Positions 7,665 to 17,500 of a stretch of DNA of 28,468 nt are shown in pieces; position 1 is the first letter of the stretch, and each line of letters begins with the position of its first letter. The stretch is taken from IMG/VR virus record IMGVR_UViG_3300020401_000070, positions 1 through 28,468 of that record, one strand, 5' to 3'. Position numbers and translations under genes: made by a program. The notes below the pieces were generated by a model. It saw only the letters and a program-made list of their open reading frames with translations. It searched no databases and was not told the DNA's origin. This DNA is from a virus.

Positions 7665-8074
7665 TTATGCTTGTTGTTTCCAAATACTTTTTCTACACCG
7701 CGAGAACCAAAATAGCCGCCAATCACGATAGTTAAAAGACCTGTAATGCTATCTAGCGGGTAACCCATATACCACCCAACTACATAGCTAATTGTTAAAA
7801 ATACTAAAACTAATGGCCTTACATTAGAAGCAAGCCAGCTCCCGGATCTTGCATCCGCCACCCAGCGCTTTGTTGTGCCATCAATTTCAGCTCTTTCTAA
7901 ATCTAATTTTTTTAGTGCAATAGCTTTATCTTCGTCACTCATATCTGAGCCGCCAATAATAGCTTGTATCACCGATCCGACCGGGGTGTCGCCTGCAATA
8001 GCGCCGACTACATTTGGTATCTTATTTAATAAGAACTTACCGACCCCGGTATCTTTAAACTTTTTTTTACTCAT
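7661..8074 (-). CDS. Holin, 3TM (gene-transfer-agent holin) type
   Basis: A 137-aa membrane protein. A hydrophobic N-terminal segment (about 14-42) is followed by a charged helix (DEDKAIALKKLDLERAEIDG) and the segment RWVADARSGSWLASNVRPLV (70-89). The last matches the sequence I know from holins of the 3TM type (GTA_holin_3TM family), which have a conserved Asp, a SWL and an N(V/I)RP before the first strong span. Two further spans follow, about 84-104 and 108-125, with a basic C-terminal tail. It would open the inner membrane to let the M15 peptidase reach the wall. It is the first gene of a three-gene lysis cassette joined by ATGA overlaps. Confidence 0.82.
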   Translation of the reverse strand: MSKKKFKDTGVGKFLLNKIPNVVGAIAGDTPVGSVIQAIIGGSDMSDEDKAIALKKLDLERAEIDGTTKRWVADARSGSWLASNVRPLVLVFLTISYVVGWYMGYPLDSITGLLTIVIGGYFGSRGVEKVFGNNKHK

Positions 8075-8082
8075 ATTTAATT

Positions 8083-11000
8083 TTATTTAAATGCCATATA
8101 TAAATATGTATTTCCTGAAGTATTAACATTTCCACTAGTTGTAGCATTCCAAGAAAATCCATTATTTTGGAATGTAATTACCCTGTCTGAATGTGTAGAC
8201 TCAGCGGCGCTGTCATTTGCGTATATTACATTATTATTTGAGTCACCGCCTCTTCTAGAATCTAAAATATTCCAGTAACCTGATCCAATGCTTTTAACCA
8301 TAACCCACGAAGGCTTAAAGCCTGTAACTATAGTATTTGTAGATCCTCCAGAATACGAGCCAATTTTACTGTATCCTGCTACAGAGTGCCAACAATACAT
8401 TATAAAGTCTGAAGCAGCATTAGTAGCCTGATTATTGCCTAAAGTAACTAATGTATTCGTAGGATCCGTATTATTTACAGCCCATGCTCGTCTGCCGTCT
8501 GTTAAAGGATCATCAATATCAAGATACCCTATAACATTATTAATAGTGTCATAAGCAATCCAACTCACAGCAGTATCCAAATTTTTAAAAAGAATAAATT
8601 CAGGTTTTGCAGAAAGACCATGCCCAACTGTTTCCCCTGCGGTTCCATTTCCTGTATATTTTACAATACTAAATCCAGCATCTTGATTAGCGTCTACAGT
8701 AGCTGATATAGTGCCGTTATTATTTGTTTGAAATAAATTTTTAGTTGCATTATAATCATTTAATACTTCTGCAGCAGTTAAAACATCGCTATATACTCTT
8801 ATTTGGCTTACTGCCCCGGTTAGATAACCATTAGCATTTGTTGAATTTCTAATTACTCTAAAATATTGATCTGAATTACTTCCACTATAAAAAGTGCCTG
8901 TAATAGTGCTTGCAGTATGCGCTAATGCACCATTTAAATATAATTTTACAGTTCCATTAGATAAATCATATGTTACCATAATATGGAACCAAGCACTTTT
9001 AGGCACATCAATACCTGTATCATAAGAATTGCTAGTACTGCCGTTATGCAAAAAATGATAAATTCTGTCTCCTGTAGAGCCACCATAAATTTGTAATCTA
9101 AAAGTAGGCGCATACCCTTGAGACCATAAAGTTGCGTTATTACCGTTGTTAGCGTCTTTTCTAAACCACCCGCCAACAGTAAATGTTTGATCGTTTACAA
9201 ACTGAGATCTATAAAATTGGTCGGTGCTATTCATGTTAATAACACCCCCATTATTGTTACCAATATTTATATTAGAAACACTGGTTGTATAATGAGTTAA
9301 ATCATTATTATTTGATGTAAGGTCATACCAAGTAGACCCAGGATATAAGCTATCAGTTTGCGTTGCGTTCCAATGCGCAATTAATCCTTGCGTTTTTATA
9401 TCAGAAAAAGTTTGGCTAGGTTGAAAACCTGAGCCTTTCCAACACCAAGCCACCATAGATTGCCCACTTCCATTAGCATCACCTCCTGCAATTAAAGAAA
9501 ACCCATTTGCATCAAATGAACTTAGCTTACCATTAGAATCTTGTGCAGCATTATTTTGTGATTTAAGTCTTTGTAATACACCTCTTACGGAATCATAAAG
9601 GTTATGGTCATAACCTGAAGAATCTCTTGATTTAACCCAAACAAAATCAGGTTGAAATCCTACATTAGAAACATATTGTGTGCTATTATTTCCCTCATAC
9701 AATATAGTCTTAAAATTACTTGTATCTGTTTCAGGTTTTTCGTTGTAAAGTTCTGAAACTTGGGTATTCGTAAGTGCGGATGCGAATAACCTTACTTGGT
9801 CTATATTACCATCTAAATGTGATGTGCTATAATCTCCTGACCTACCTATAGTAAAATCTATTGCGTGAGTAATAGAATTATTTGATGCAGATACGGGAGT
9901 TCCATTATTTATATACAAAAAATTTGTACTTCCATCTCTTATGGCTACAATATGATTCCAATTACCTATATTAATGGTATCTATAGACTCGATGCTTGTA
10001 AGTGTACCACTATTATTTCTTTCAAAAAACCTTATTGTATCAGTAGTGTTTATAGAGAGATAAATTCCATTTTTAGCACTTGAGTTAATTGTACCTGCAA
10101 AAAGCGTATGAGAAGCTGGAGATGAATCAACTTTAATCCACAGAGAAATGGTGTAATTTGTTAAAGTTTGAAAATCTAAAGTTGTTCTTATTTTACTATT
10201 ACTCCCATTAAAGACCGCCGCTTGACCGTATTTTCCAAATTTATATTCAACATTTGTATCTGAGCCGTCGTAACCATATACTATATTAGCGCCTTCACTG
10301 CCGCTATAGTTGCCAGATATATCTACACCATTTCCATCTAATTTATATGTTGCTATTGCTGTTTTACCAGTTGGAAATGATAATGTATTAGCTGTAGTAG
10401 TTGTTTCGTTATTATACAAGTTAGCAACATCTGTAGCTGTTAATGCCACATTGTATACTCTAATTTGGTCTAACGTTCCATCAAAATACTCTGCTGGATA
10501 TAAAGGATTTGATCCTATTGAAGCTTTTTCATAAGAGCTACTTCCGTAGGAGCCCATAGAATTTGAATCAGTAGCAACAGAGCTTCCGTTCACATACACT
10601 GTAGAACCGCTGTTATTTCTTGTTACAACTACATGATACCAAGTATTGGCATTTGATAAAGTAAAATATACTTCATTGCTTGATTCATTCCTATAATGAA
10701 AAGCTGTTGTTTTATCAGGCCTTTTGCCTAAAGTAAAAGACGGATGCCCATTAAAAGCAGAAAAGAACATGATCTGCCATTTAGTTGCGGTTAAATCTTG
10801 GGGCTTCATCCAAAGAGAAACAGAATGTGCTGTTGAGCTTAATTGTAAAGTTGTATTTACAATACCAGCTGAGTTACCAATAAATGTAACTCCTTGGTTA
10901 AATTTACCTCGTGATTTACCTGAATCTTTACTGTTATTATCTAATTTATAATATGCTAAATTTGTTACAGGATAATTTACATCAGTTGTTGTGGCCGTAT

Positions 11001-12390
11001 ATTTACAAGCAATTTCACCCGCCCCATTTCCGTAAAGTTTACTAATTTCTGAGGATGATAATGCTTTATTAAACATTCTAAATTGGTCAATTCTTCCATC
11101 AAAATAACCTGAAGAAGATGATGTTTGATATACTCCTATTGAATTAGCGCCTCCTGATGTTATATTGTTATTAACATTGCCAGTTGCACTTGTGTTAGTT
11201 GCTACAGATGATCCATTAATATAAATAGTCATACCTGATACAGAACTTTTAACAAAAACAGCATGATACCAAGTATTACCACTAATAATATTAGAATTTG
11301 TGAATGCTTGATTACCACTTCCACCTATCAAACAATAAAATCTAATGTCATTATCGCCTCCATAAGATGAAGAGCTGACTGATGCCCCAAATCTTACAGG
11401 ACTTTGATAATGTTGAAACCAAAATAAACTTTGGTCGTTTTGTGCTATGTCTGCTGAATTAAACCAGCAACTAACTGAAAAATTATTTGAGGGAAAACCT
11501 AAACTTCCTGTTGGTAAATCTATTCTACTGCTGCTACCGTTAAACCTTGCGCCATACAGCGATTTTCCACCAACACCAAAGTCTACGTTTGTTGGAATTC
11601 CATTTTTTTCTCCTATTTCATTATAAAGCGTCGTGACTTCTGAAGCACTAATTGCTTTATTAAAAATTCTAACTTGGTCTATTTCACCTTCCCACTCATA
11701 ATTTCCATTGTGGTGGTATTCACCTATCTTATGTCCATTTCCTGAAGATTGAAAATTACAGTTTACTGCAGTAAAAGTTGAATCTAAGCTTCCGTTAACA
11801 TAAAATTTTAATTCCGTACCACTCCAAGTATAAACTACGTGGTACCAAGTATTATAGTTGCATACAGTATTTGTATGAAAAGAACTTGCACCGTCAGTTA
11901 TATAAAATTTATTATCTGTACTACCACTACCCGCATCATTAACAGCAATTCCATATCTTTGCCCACTAACGGAAATACCTCCTGACAAAATATATTCATA
12001 ATTATCAGAAGAGCCAGTCCTCCTATATACCCAAGCAGAAGCAGAAATTGCTGTAAGGGAGTTTAACATATTTCCAGGTAGAGTTATAAAGCTACTACTA
12101 CCATTAAAAGAAGCGCATTGACCAAAATAACCATCAGTATATGTTATATTAGTATCAGTTCCATTATAATTTCCAGATAAATCTGCAGAGCCCCCGTTTA
12201 GCCTATATGTTGCAATGCAAGAAGTGTCTCCTAATATTTGTAACGTATTTGTAGTAATATCTTTACCACTAGAAGCGTCATAGTCTAAAGTATATAGAGC
12301 TATGCCACTATTATCTTTGAATATATCTGTAGTGTCTGTAAAACACGATGGGCCTGCAAAAAACCCCGAGTTAAACCCTTGTCCAAACAT
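8083..12390 (-). CDS. Multi-LamG adhesin / tail fibre or tailspike (1435 aa)
   Basis: Five concanavalin A/LamG-like domains are visible at about residues 93-258, 282-455, 475-660, 677-885 and 1003-1215. Each begins near an (F)NGS(S)S strand and has a central W-(Y/N/F)-H motif (W182, W374, W584, W811, W1134). Four end in an (I/L)DQ(V/F/I)R(I/M/V/L) core and the fifth in VSQIRVY, each followed by a short helix. Three copies of a different module occur near 893-985, 1240-1340 and 1340-1435, sharing Y-x-G...GF/LxPxF/W-V-x-V/F-K and a Cys-Trp end; this resembles the DUF7483 module of marine phage tail proteins. The protein is Ser/Asn/Thr-rich with no signal peptide, as expected for a virion adhesin. 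It is the last and largest fibre gene, placed just before lysis. Binding to cell-surface glycans is the likely role. Confidence 0.82.
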   Translation of the reverse strand: MFGQGFNSGFFAGPSCFTDTTDIFKDNSGIALYTLDYDASSGKDITTNTLQILGDTSCIATYRLNGGSADLSGNYNGTDTNITYTDGYFGQCASFNGSSSFITLPGNMLNSLTAISASAWVYRRTGSSDNYEYILSGGISVSGQRYGIAVNDAGSGSTDNKFYITDGASSFHTNTVCNYNTWYHVVYTWSGTELKFYVNGSLDSTFTAVNCNFQSSGNGHKIGEYHHNGNYEWEGEIDQVRIFNKAISASEVTTLYNEIGEKNGIPTNVDFGVGGKSLYGARFNGSSSRIDLPTGSLGFPSNNFSVSCWFNSADIAQNDQSLFWFQHYQSPVRFGASVSSSSYGGDNDIRFYCLIGGSGNQAFTNSNIISGNTWYHAVFVKSSVSGMTIYINGSSVATNTSATGNVNNNITSGGANSIGVYQTSSSSGYFDGRIDQFRMFNKALSSSEISKLYGNGAGEIACKYTATTTDVNYPVTNLAYYKLDNNSKDSGKSRGKFNQGVTFIGNSAGIVNTTLQLSSTAHSVSLWMKPQDLTATKWQIMFFSAFNGHPSFTLGKRPDKTTAFHYRNESSNEVYFTLSNANTWYHVVVTRNNSGSTVYVNGSSVATDSNSMGSYGSSSYEKASIGSNPLYPAEYFDGTLDQIRVYNVALTATDVANLYNNETTTTANTLSFPTGKTAIATYKLDGNGVDISGNYSGSEGANIVYGYDGSDTNVEYKFGKYGQAAVFNGSNSKIRTTLDFQTLTNYTISLWIKVDSSPASHTLFAGTINSSAKNGIYLSINTTDTIRFFERNNSGTLTSIESIDTINIGNWNHIVAIRDGSTNFLYINNGTPVSASNNSITHAIDFTIGRSGDYSTSHLDGNIDQVRLFASALTNTQVSELYNEKPETDTSNFKTILYEGNNSTQYVSNVGFQPDFVWVKSRDSSGYDHNLYDSVRGVLQRLKSQNNAAQDSNGKLSSFDANGFSLIAGGDANGSGQSMVAWCWKGSGFQPSQTFSDIKTQGLIAHWNATQTDSLYPGSTWYDLTSNNNDLTHYTTSVSNINIGNNNGGVINMNSTDQFYRSQFVNDQTFTVGGWFRKDANNGNNATLWSQGYAPTFRLQIYGGSTGDRIYHFLHNGSTSNSYDTGIDVPKSAWFHIMVTYDLSNGTVKLYLNGALAHTASTITGTFYSGSNSDQYFRVIRNSTNANGYLTGAVSQIRVYSDVLTAAEVLNDYNATKNLFQTNNNGTISATVDANQDAGFSIVKYTGNGTAGETVGHGLSAKPEFILFKNLDTAVSWIAYDTINNVIGYLDIDDPLTDGRRAWAVNNTDPTNTLVTLGNNQATNAASDFIMYCWHSVAGYSKIGSYSGGSTNTIVTGFKPSWVMVKSIGSGYWNILDSRRGGDSNNNVIYANDSAAESTHSDRVITFQNNGFSWNATTSGNVNTSGNTYLYMAFK

Positions 12391-12391
12391 A

Positions 12392-12751
12392 TTATGTTGC
12401 TGGTTGCACTATAGTATACCAAAATTCAGTTGCAGATATACATAGTATTTGAATTAAATTTTTAGTTCCCGAAGTATCATCATATTCTCCTGAAACTCTA
12501 TTAAATGTACCTGAGCTACCACCTACAGTCCAAGTATCCGCTGTATATGAACTACCGGCTCCGGTAACCACTATTATTTTTGTTATTCCTACAACAGGGT
12601 TTTGTATATTGAATGTTGTATTTGCGTTTGGTGTTAGAGTAAACACCTCTGCATTTTTAAAGTTAACATTAACTGTTGCACCTGCTGTAAGCGTATCTGT
12701 TGTATTAAATTCATCGGCTAATATATCCGATGTTATTTTTGTTAATGCCAT
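12392..12751 (-). CDS. Small beta-rich fibre module, paralogue A (119 aa)
   Basis: The product is closely related to the 118-aa protein two genes upstream; by eye about half the residues match. Shared landmarks are EVFTLTPNANTTFNIQNPVV (residues 35-54), VVTGAGSSYT, FNRVSGEYDD and the C-terminal NLIQILCISATEFWYTI. The C-terminal pattern resembles the end of the two large fibre proteins, where an aromatic-rich strand closes the chain. There is no catalytic motif. Together with its twin and the glycine-rich protein between them it looks like a duplicated fibre-tip or chaperone-like unit in the adhesin cassette. The role in the virion is inferred. Confidence 0.7.
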   Translation of the reverse strand: MALTKITSDILADEFNTTDTLTAGATVNVNFKNAEVFTLTPNANTTFNIQNPVVGITKIIVVTGAGSSYTADTWTVGGSSGTFNRVSGEYDDTSGTKNLIQILCISATEFWYTIVQPAT

Positions 12752-12752
12752 A

Positions 12753-13592
12753 TTAAAATGTTATTGTTCCCGTGCCTGCTGTAAATGATATTACAGTATC
12801 CCCAGATACAGTTGAAGTTGAATGCGTTAATCCTCCTGATATTGTTGGTGTAGCTCCTGTAAATCTTAAAATTACAATTCCTGATCCTCCAGGTGCTCCT
12901 TGATAATTATATAAACCACCAGAAGAGTAATTACCATCACCACCAGCACCTTCACCACCATTTCCTCTATTAGCTGTACCAGCAACTGCAATATCATAGG
13001 TTCCACCTCCTTCACCGTGCCCACCAGCACCATAAGTTACATTACTTCCTGTTATATTGTTTGTAACGCCGGGGCCTCCGTTTCCTTGTGTATTGCTTCC
13101 AGAAGAAGTACCTCCAGCACCGCCTGCTCCACCACCTCCGGATGATGCACAACAACTAGCACCCATATTTCCACCAGCATAACCTGCAGTTGCAGATCCA
13201 CCTAAAGCACTAACTATACCGCCAGCACCACCACCGGATGCTCCTGATCTTCCGTGGTTATTACTGTTTAAAGCACCTGATGCTTGAGCGCTACCACCAC
13301 CACCTCCACCAGCGGCAGTTATATCATGAAAAATAGAATCCCCACCATTTGGGCCACGCACTGATGCGCCTGTCCATGAACCACCATTAGAAGTGGGAGC
13401 AACTTGTACTGTAAGATTTGTTCCTGTAGGAAAATCCGCTGTAGAGGTTACGACAGCACCACCGCCGCCGCCACCACCTGCTCTATCATTAGTAGGAGAT
13501 CCACCACCCCCGGTGCCACCTGCACCAACAATTAAATATTGTATGCTTATATTTGTTTTAAGGGTAGAAAGCATTATAGTATCGCCTAACAT
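12753..13592 (-). CDS. Glycine-rich fibre/tip protein (279 aa)
   Basis: Residues about 20-240 are glycine-rich, beginning QYLIVGAGGTGGGG and running through repeated GGGG and GG(A/S)GG patches, with a double Cys (GASCCASSGG). The C-terminus is ordered: GIVILRFTGATPTISGG and then Thr/Ser strands ending GTITF. The layout, a YLIVGAGG start and an IVILRF close, matches glycine-rich tail proteins in which Gly-rich loops form polyglycine II helices that contact receptors. A 318-aa relative is encoded at 19,366-20,322. It is flanked by two paralogous small beta proteins. Receptor contact is the known role of such domains in T-even adhesins; here it is inference. Confidence 0.75.
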   Translation of the reverse strand: MLGDTIMLSTLKTNISIQYLIVGAGGTGGGGSPTNDRAGGGGGGGAVVTSTADFPTGTNLTVQVAPTSNGGSWTGASVRGPNGGDSIFHDITAAGGGGGGSAQASGALNSNNHGRSGASGGGAGGIVSALGGSATAGYAGGNMGASCCASSGGGGAGGAGGTSSGSNTQGNGGPGVTNNITGSNVTYGAGGHGEGGGTYDIAVAGTANRGNGGEGAGGDGNYSSGGLYNYQGAPGGSGIVILRFTGATPTISGGLTHSTSTVSGDTVISFTAGTGTITF

Positions 13593-13949
13593 TTATGAAG
13601 CTATTTGTGATATTGTATACCAAAATTCAGTTGCACCAACGCACATAATTTGTATTAAATTTTTCTTTGCATTAGTATCATCATAATCGCCTGCAATCTT
13701 ATTGAAGGTATTAGCAGAACCGCCAACGTTTAAAGTTATAGTATATGAGTTGCCACTACCTGTTATTATAAAAGCTTTTGATATACCAATTACCGGATCT
13801 GTAATATTTAATGTTGTGTTTGATGTAGGCGTTAACGTAAATATTTGTGCACTATCATAATCTACAGTAATAGTTGAAGCTGGCGTTAAAGCCGTAACTG
13901 TATTAAATCCGCCAGATAGTAACTCTGGTTTTACTTTAGTTTGTGCCAT
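13593..13949 (-). CDS. Small beta-rich fibre module, paralogue B (118 aa)
   Basis: This is the twin of the 119-aa protein at 12,392-12,751, with the same landmarks: IFTLTPTSNTTLNITDPVIG, IITGSGNSYT, FNKIAGDYDD and NLIQIMCVGATEFWYTI. The N-terminus, MAQTKVKPELLSGGFN, aligns with MALTKITSDILADEFN of the twin. The pair surrounds a glycine-rich gene, so the arrangement looks like duplication of one small unit around a larger one. No enzymatic motif is visible. The product is probably a virion-associated fibre accessory. Confidence 0.7.
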   Translation of the reverse strand: MAQTKVKPELLSGGFNTVTALTPASTITVDYDSAQIFTLTPTSNTTLNITDPVIGISKAFIITGSGNSYTITLNVGGSANTFNKIAGDYDDTNAKKNLIQIMCVGATEFWYTISQIAS

Positions 13950-13952
13950 TAT

Positions 13953-14510
13953 TTAAGTTGTTGCTATTAATTGATACGTTGGTCTTTGAAAAGTATTTTC
14001 ACTACCTCCTGGTATATATACATTATTGCCAAATTTCCAATCATAAGTAGAGCTATAAGATGCAACTCTATATTCTAAAGTTTTATCACTAGTCCAAGCA
14101 CCTATTATTCCAGCTGCTATATTTTCAGATGATGCTCCTACTTGAAAACATCTTTGAACGTTAACCGTATTATAGTAGTCATCGGAACCACCATACATAG
14201 AATCATGAGATCCTGTCCAATCTGTACCGTCTATAGTTATTTTTGTCATCCATATAGGACCAGATGAGCCGTCTCTAGTATAATTAAAATTCATTGAAAA
14301 CAATAAATTTTTAGTTCCCGTAGGTGGCGTATAAGCAATAGTACTTCCTCCATCTACAAAAGTTGTTCCTGGAACAAAGCCTGCAGTTAAATTATCTGCT
14401 GTTTTATCGCCATTAACAGTTTTTATAGTTCTACCATCTGGTTGCCAAATTAAATGTTCTAATACATTTGTGCTACTAGCCGCCGGAAAAAATGTTGATA
14501 GATTACCCAT
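13953..14510 (-). CDS. Probable tail fibre-associated protein (185 aa)
   Basis: The protein starts MGNLSTFFPAASSTNVLEHL and is rich in Thr, Gly, Ser and Tyr. The middle contains TPPTGTKNLLFSMNFNYT and WMTKITIDGTDWTG, and the end has SENTFQRPTYQLIATT. The short N-terminal SxFFPAA patch is similar in style to the start of the 144-aa protein (KTFYPGATANN), which suggests a shared docking element for the fibre genes. The remainder looks like a single beta-sandwich. I recognise no family. Its position, tightly packed between fibre genes, supports a virion role. Confidence 0.62.
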   Translation of the reverse strand: MGNLSTFFPAASSTNVLEHLIWQPDGRTIKTVNGDKTADNLTAGFVPGTTFVDGGSTIAYTPPTGTKNLLFSMNFNYTRDGSSGPIWMTKITIDGTDWTGSHDSMYGGSDDYYNTVNVQRCFQVGASSENIAAGIIGAWTSDKTLEYRVASYSSTYDWKFGNNVYIPGGSENTFQRPTYQLIATT

Positions 14511-14511
14511 A

Positions 14512-17500
14512 TTATTGTCCTATTATTACCCAGCCTTGATCAACGCCAGAGTATATTAATTCAAAACTAGCAGATGCTGTATCTAATGTTAAATTAGCTG
14601 CTGCACCCATAATTTTTTTATTGTTTGCTCCCAGCACACAAGTTGCAACACCAGACCTATTAGATATTTTAATGCTGTCTCCAATTTGTGGATTAGCAGG
14701 CAGCGTTAAAGTTAGGTTAGCTGTTAATACATATACACTATTTGCTACTGCTGTTGTATTACTTGATATAACACCTACAGTCGGTCTTGTTGATGGATTA
14801 GTTAATAAACCACCACCGTTTATAGATATTACTTCAATTGTATAATTTAAATCCGGTGCAGTTGTAAATGTTATAACTCTGTTTGATAAAGAATACGTAG
14901 ATTTTTCTTGATATACACCTTGTAAAAATACCATCGTAAACTTTTCATCTGTAGGATTACCGTTTACAAGTGTGAATGCTGTTTGACTTCCTGTACCAGT
15001 AAATCCATCATATTCCATATATGATGATTGTTGTACATTAACAGCATTAATATGCATTACCTCTATAGTGTAGCCATTTTGTGGCGCTGTACTAAAAGTA
15101 ATAACATTATTAGCAACTACATAAGTTGACTTTTCTTGATATACACCTTGTATAAATACAAAAGTAAAATCTTCAGATGTAGGTGCAGCACTAAGTGTAA
15201 ATCCTGTTGTGCTACCATTTCCTGTAAAAGTATTTTTATTTAAAGCAGAAGCACCATTAACTGTTACAGTAGCAACATGTATAACTTCTATATTATTTGT
15301 ACCCGAAGGTGGCGCTGAACTAAATGTTAATACATTACCTGAAGTACTATAATTTAATTTAGACTGATATACACCATCAATATATACTTGCGTATGTATT
15401 TCATCTGTAACTGCACTTGATAAGGTAAACTGTGTTGTTGAGCCATTACCTGAAAAAGTATTTCTTTCAATAGTAGATGCTCCACCACCACTTCCAGCAA
15501 TAGCTCCCCATTCTGTAGTATATCCTTCAAATTGCCCATCTGTGGTATTATATCTAAACATGCCAGCCGCAGGAGAACCGGGTCTTTGTGCTGTTGTGCC
15601 GTCAGGCATTTTAATAGCACCGTTAATATTAACGTCTACCACTTGGCCTGACTCAGATATAGAAGAGTCTGCAAGTGTATCTGAATCGCTAAACTTAGGC
15701 AGTGCATTAGCACTACCGGATCCATCTATAAAACTTGAAAGAGCAGGTGGAGTGTATGTAAATACTCCAGTTGAATTATTATATGCTAATGATCCATCTC
15801 CTGAAGGTGAGCCTTCAGAACCTACAGATATATCAGTTAATGAAATACCCGCCGGCAATGCTACATTTTCCCATCTAGAATTTGAACTATTATAGCGTAT
15901 AATTTGGTTATTAGCTATACTAGCTATGTTTACATCCTGTAAATCACCAAGTGAAGCTGAAGCCGATACGCCACCTAAATCAACAGATGCTAAACCTCTA
16001 AATGCGCCAGCAGTTAATATTTTTGCTTGAGCGGTATTGTTAAGAGCACTTGCATCACCTTTCATTACAATAGCACCAAGATATATAGCTTGATCAGAAG
16101 TATTTTCTGCTTCTAAAAAGTCTTCAAGTATATATTCTTTTTCTGCTTCGGCTAGCGTATCATATACATTGTGCCCATAATAAGACACAACAATATTAGG
16201 CGTGCCTGGAAAATAAAATAATCTTTGTACCGCAAATTTAGCGCTAGTTACATTTTGAAGTGTACCAGACCCGTTATCATATTTTGTAGGATCTAATACA
16301 GTATAGCCGTTGCCGCTAGGACCATCATCTAAAACAAAACCGCCTGAGTTGTTTCTATAATATCTATGTATAACACACTGCGTTTTTGCAGAGTCTGAAA
16401 CGGTTGATGGGTTTTCAGGGTCAGCAGCATAATTTCTACCTAATGCAAAGGCAACACCAGCTGCTCTATTTATAGATAAATTAGCGCCATTTGCAGTTAC
16501 TTTATGCCCTGATTTTTTAAGTGGGCCAAATATATTAGCAAACTCGTTTATCTGACTTGTATTGTCGTAAGCTGTTATAGGAAATGTTTTTACAAACTTA
16601 AGTGCACCTTCGCTGTGTATAGCACTTCCTATTGTTATGTTGTTTCTTTTTTGAGCATCTGTAAATGCAGTTGCCTGCTGTTGTACGGCACCGTTTGCAT
16701 CTACATATATCCACGAGTTAAGCTGTTGCGTATTACCAGAGTCTAAATTAGAAACTGTAATAGTTTGCTGCGACCAAGAAATCTTTTTAATTTCTGGGTG
16801 TGGATCAGAACCACTCGCTTTATTTATATCATTTATTATACCATCACCTGCAGCAATAGTAAATTGTGTACCGTTAGCAACAGATAGCTCACCACCGTTT
16901 AATATACCGGTTGATAATACTTCTGTTAAATAATCAATACTTAAGTCTTTATCGTCGTATCTAAAATGCAAAGTATCGTTGCCGCTTTCGGTACTAAAAT
17001 ATATACCGTTGTCAAATGTGGGCGTAGAACTTTGAGCATTAGATAGCTGAATAGAATCGCCAACTGTAAGATCACTTGCTATCGTTACATCATTAGGTAA
17101 ACCTACAGTCCATGTCCTATTAGCTGATAAATCTTGTGCACCTCCGGTAACCTCTATTTCATTTGTTGTGCCTGAAACAGTAAGTGTAGTTGAAGGTGAT
17201 GTAATAGCCGGTTTATTTTGTATGAACGCGTCATTTGTATTATCCGATTCATTCCAATTCGACTGTACATTAACTTCTGCATTTGTAGCTATACTATTTA
17301 GTTTGGCCAGAAGTGCTGAAGTAAAATCTTCAGTTGATAAACCTTTGCCTGCAACCTTATCTTCTTTAGTAGCCATAGTAGTATTAAGGCTAGCTATAGA
17401 GGCATTATTTGCTTTTATGTAATCTACAATTTCCTGTATTGTATCTAAAGACGCATCATTTGACGCTAATATACCGTTTATAGTATCAATCAGTCCTTTA

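Noticed and set aside
8973-9176. 67-codon minus-strand frame inside the LamG gene with hydrophobic segments
   Set aside because: It overlaps the well-supported fifth LamG domain and shows no start context or coupling of its own.
13393-13686. Plus-strand frame encoding poly-proline
   Set aside because: It is the antisense of glycine codons (GGN read as CCN) in the glycine-rich fibre gene.
15354-15620. 88-codon minus-strand frame inside the large fibre gene
   Set aside because: Composition is typical of a shifted frame of Thr/Ser/Asn codons, with no family-like motif, and the fibre frame is continuous through it.
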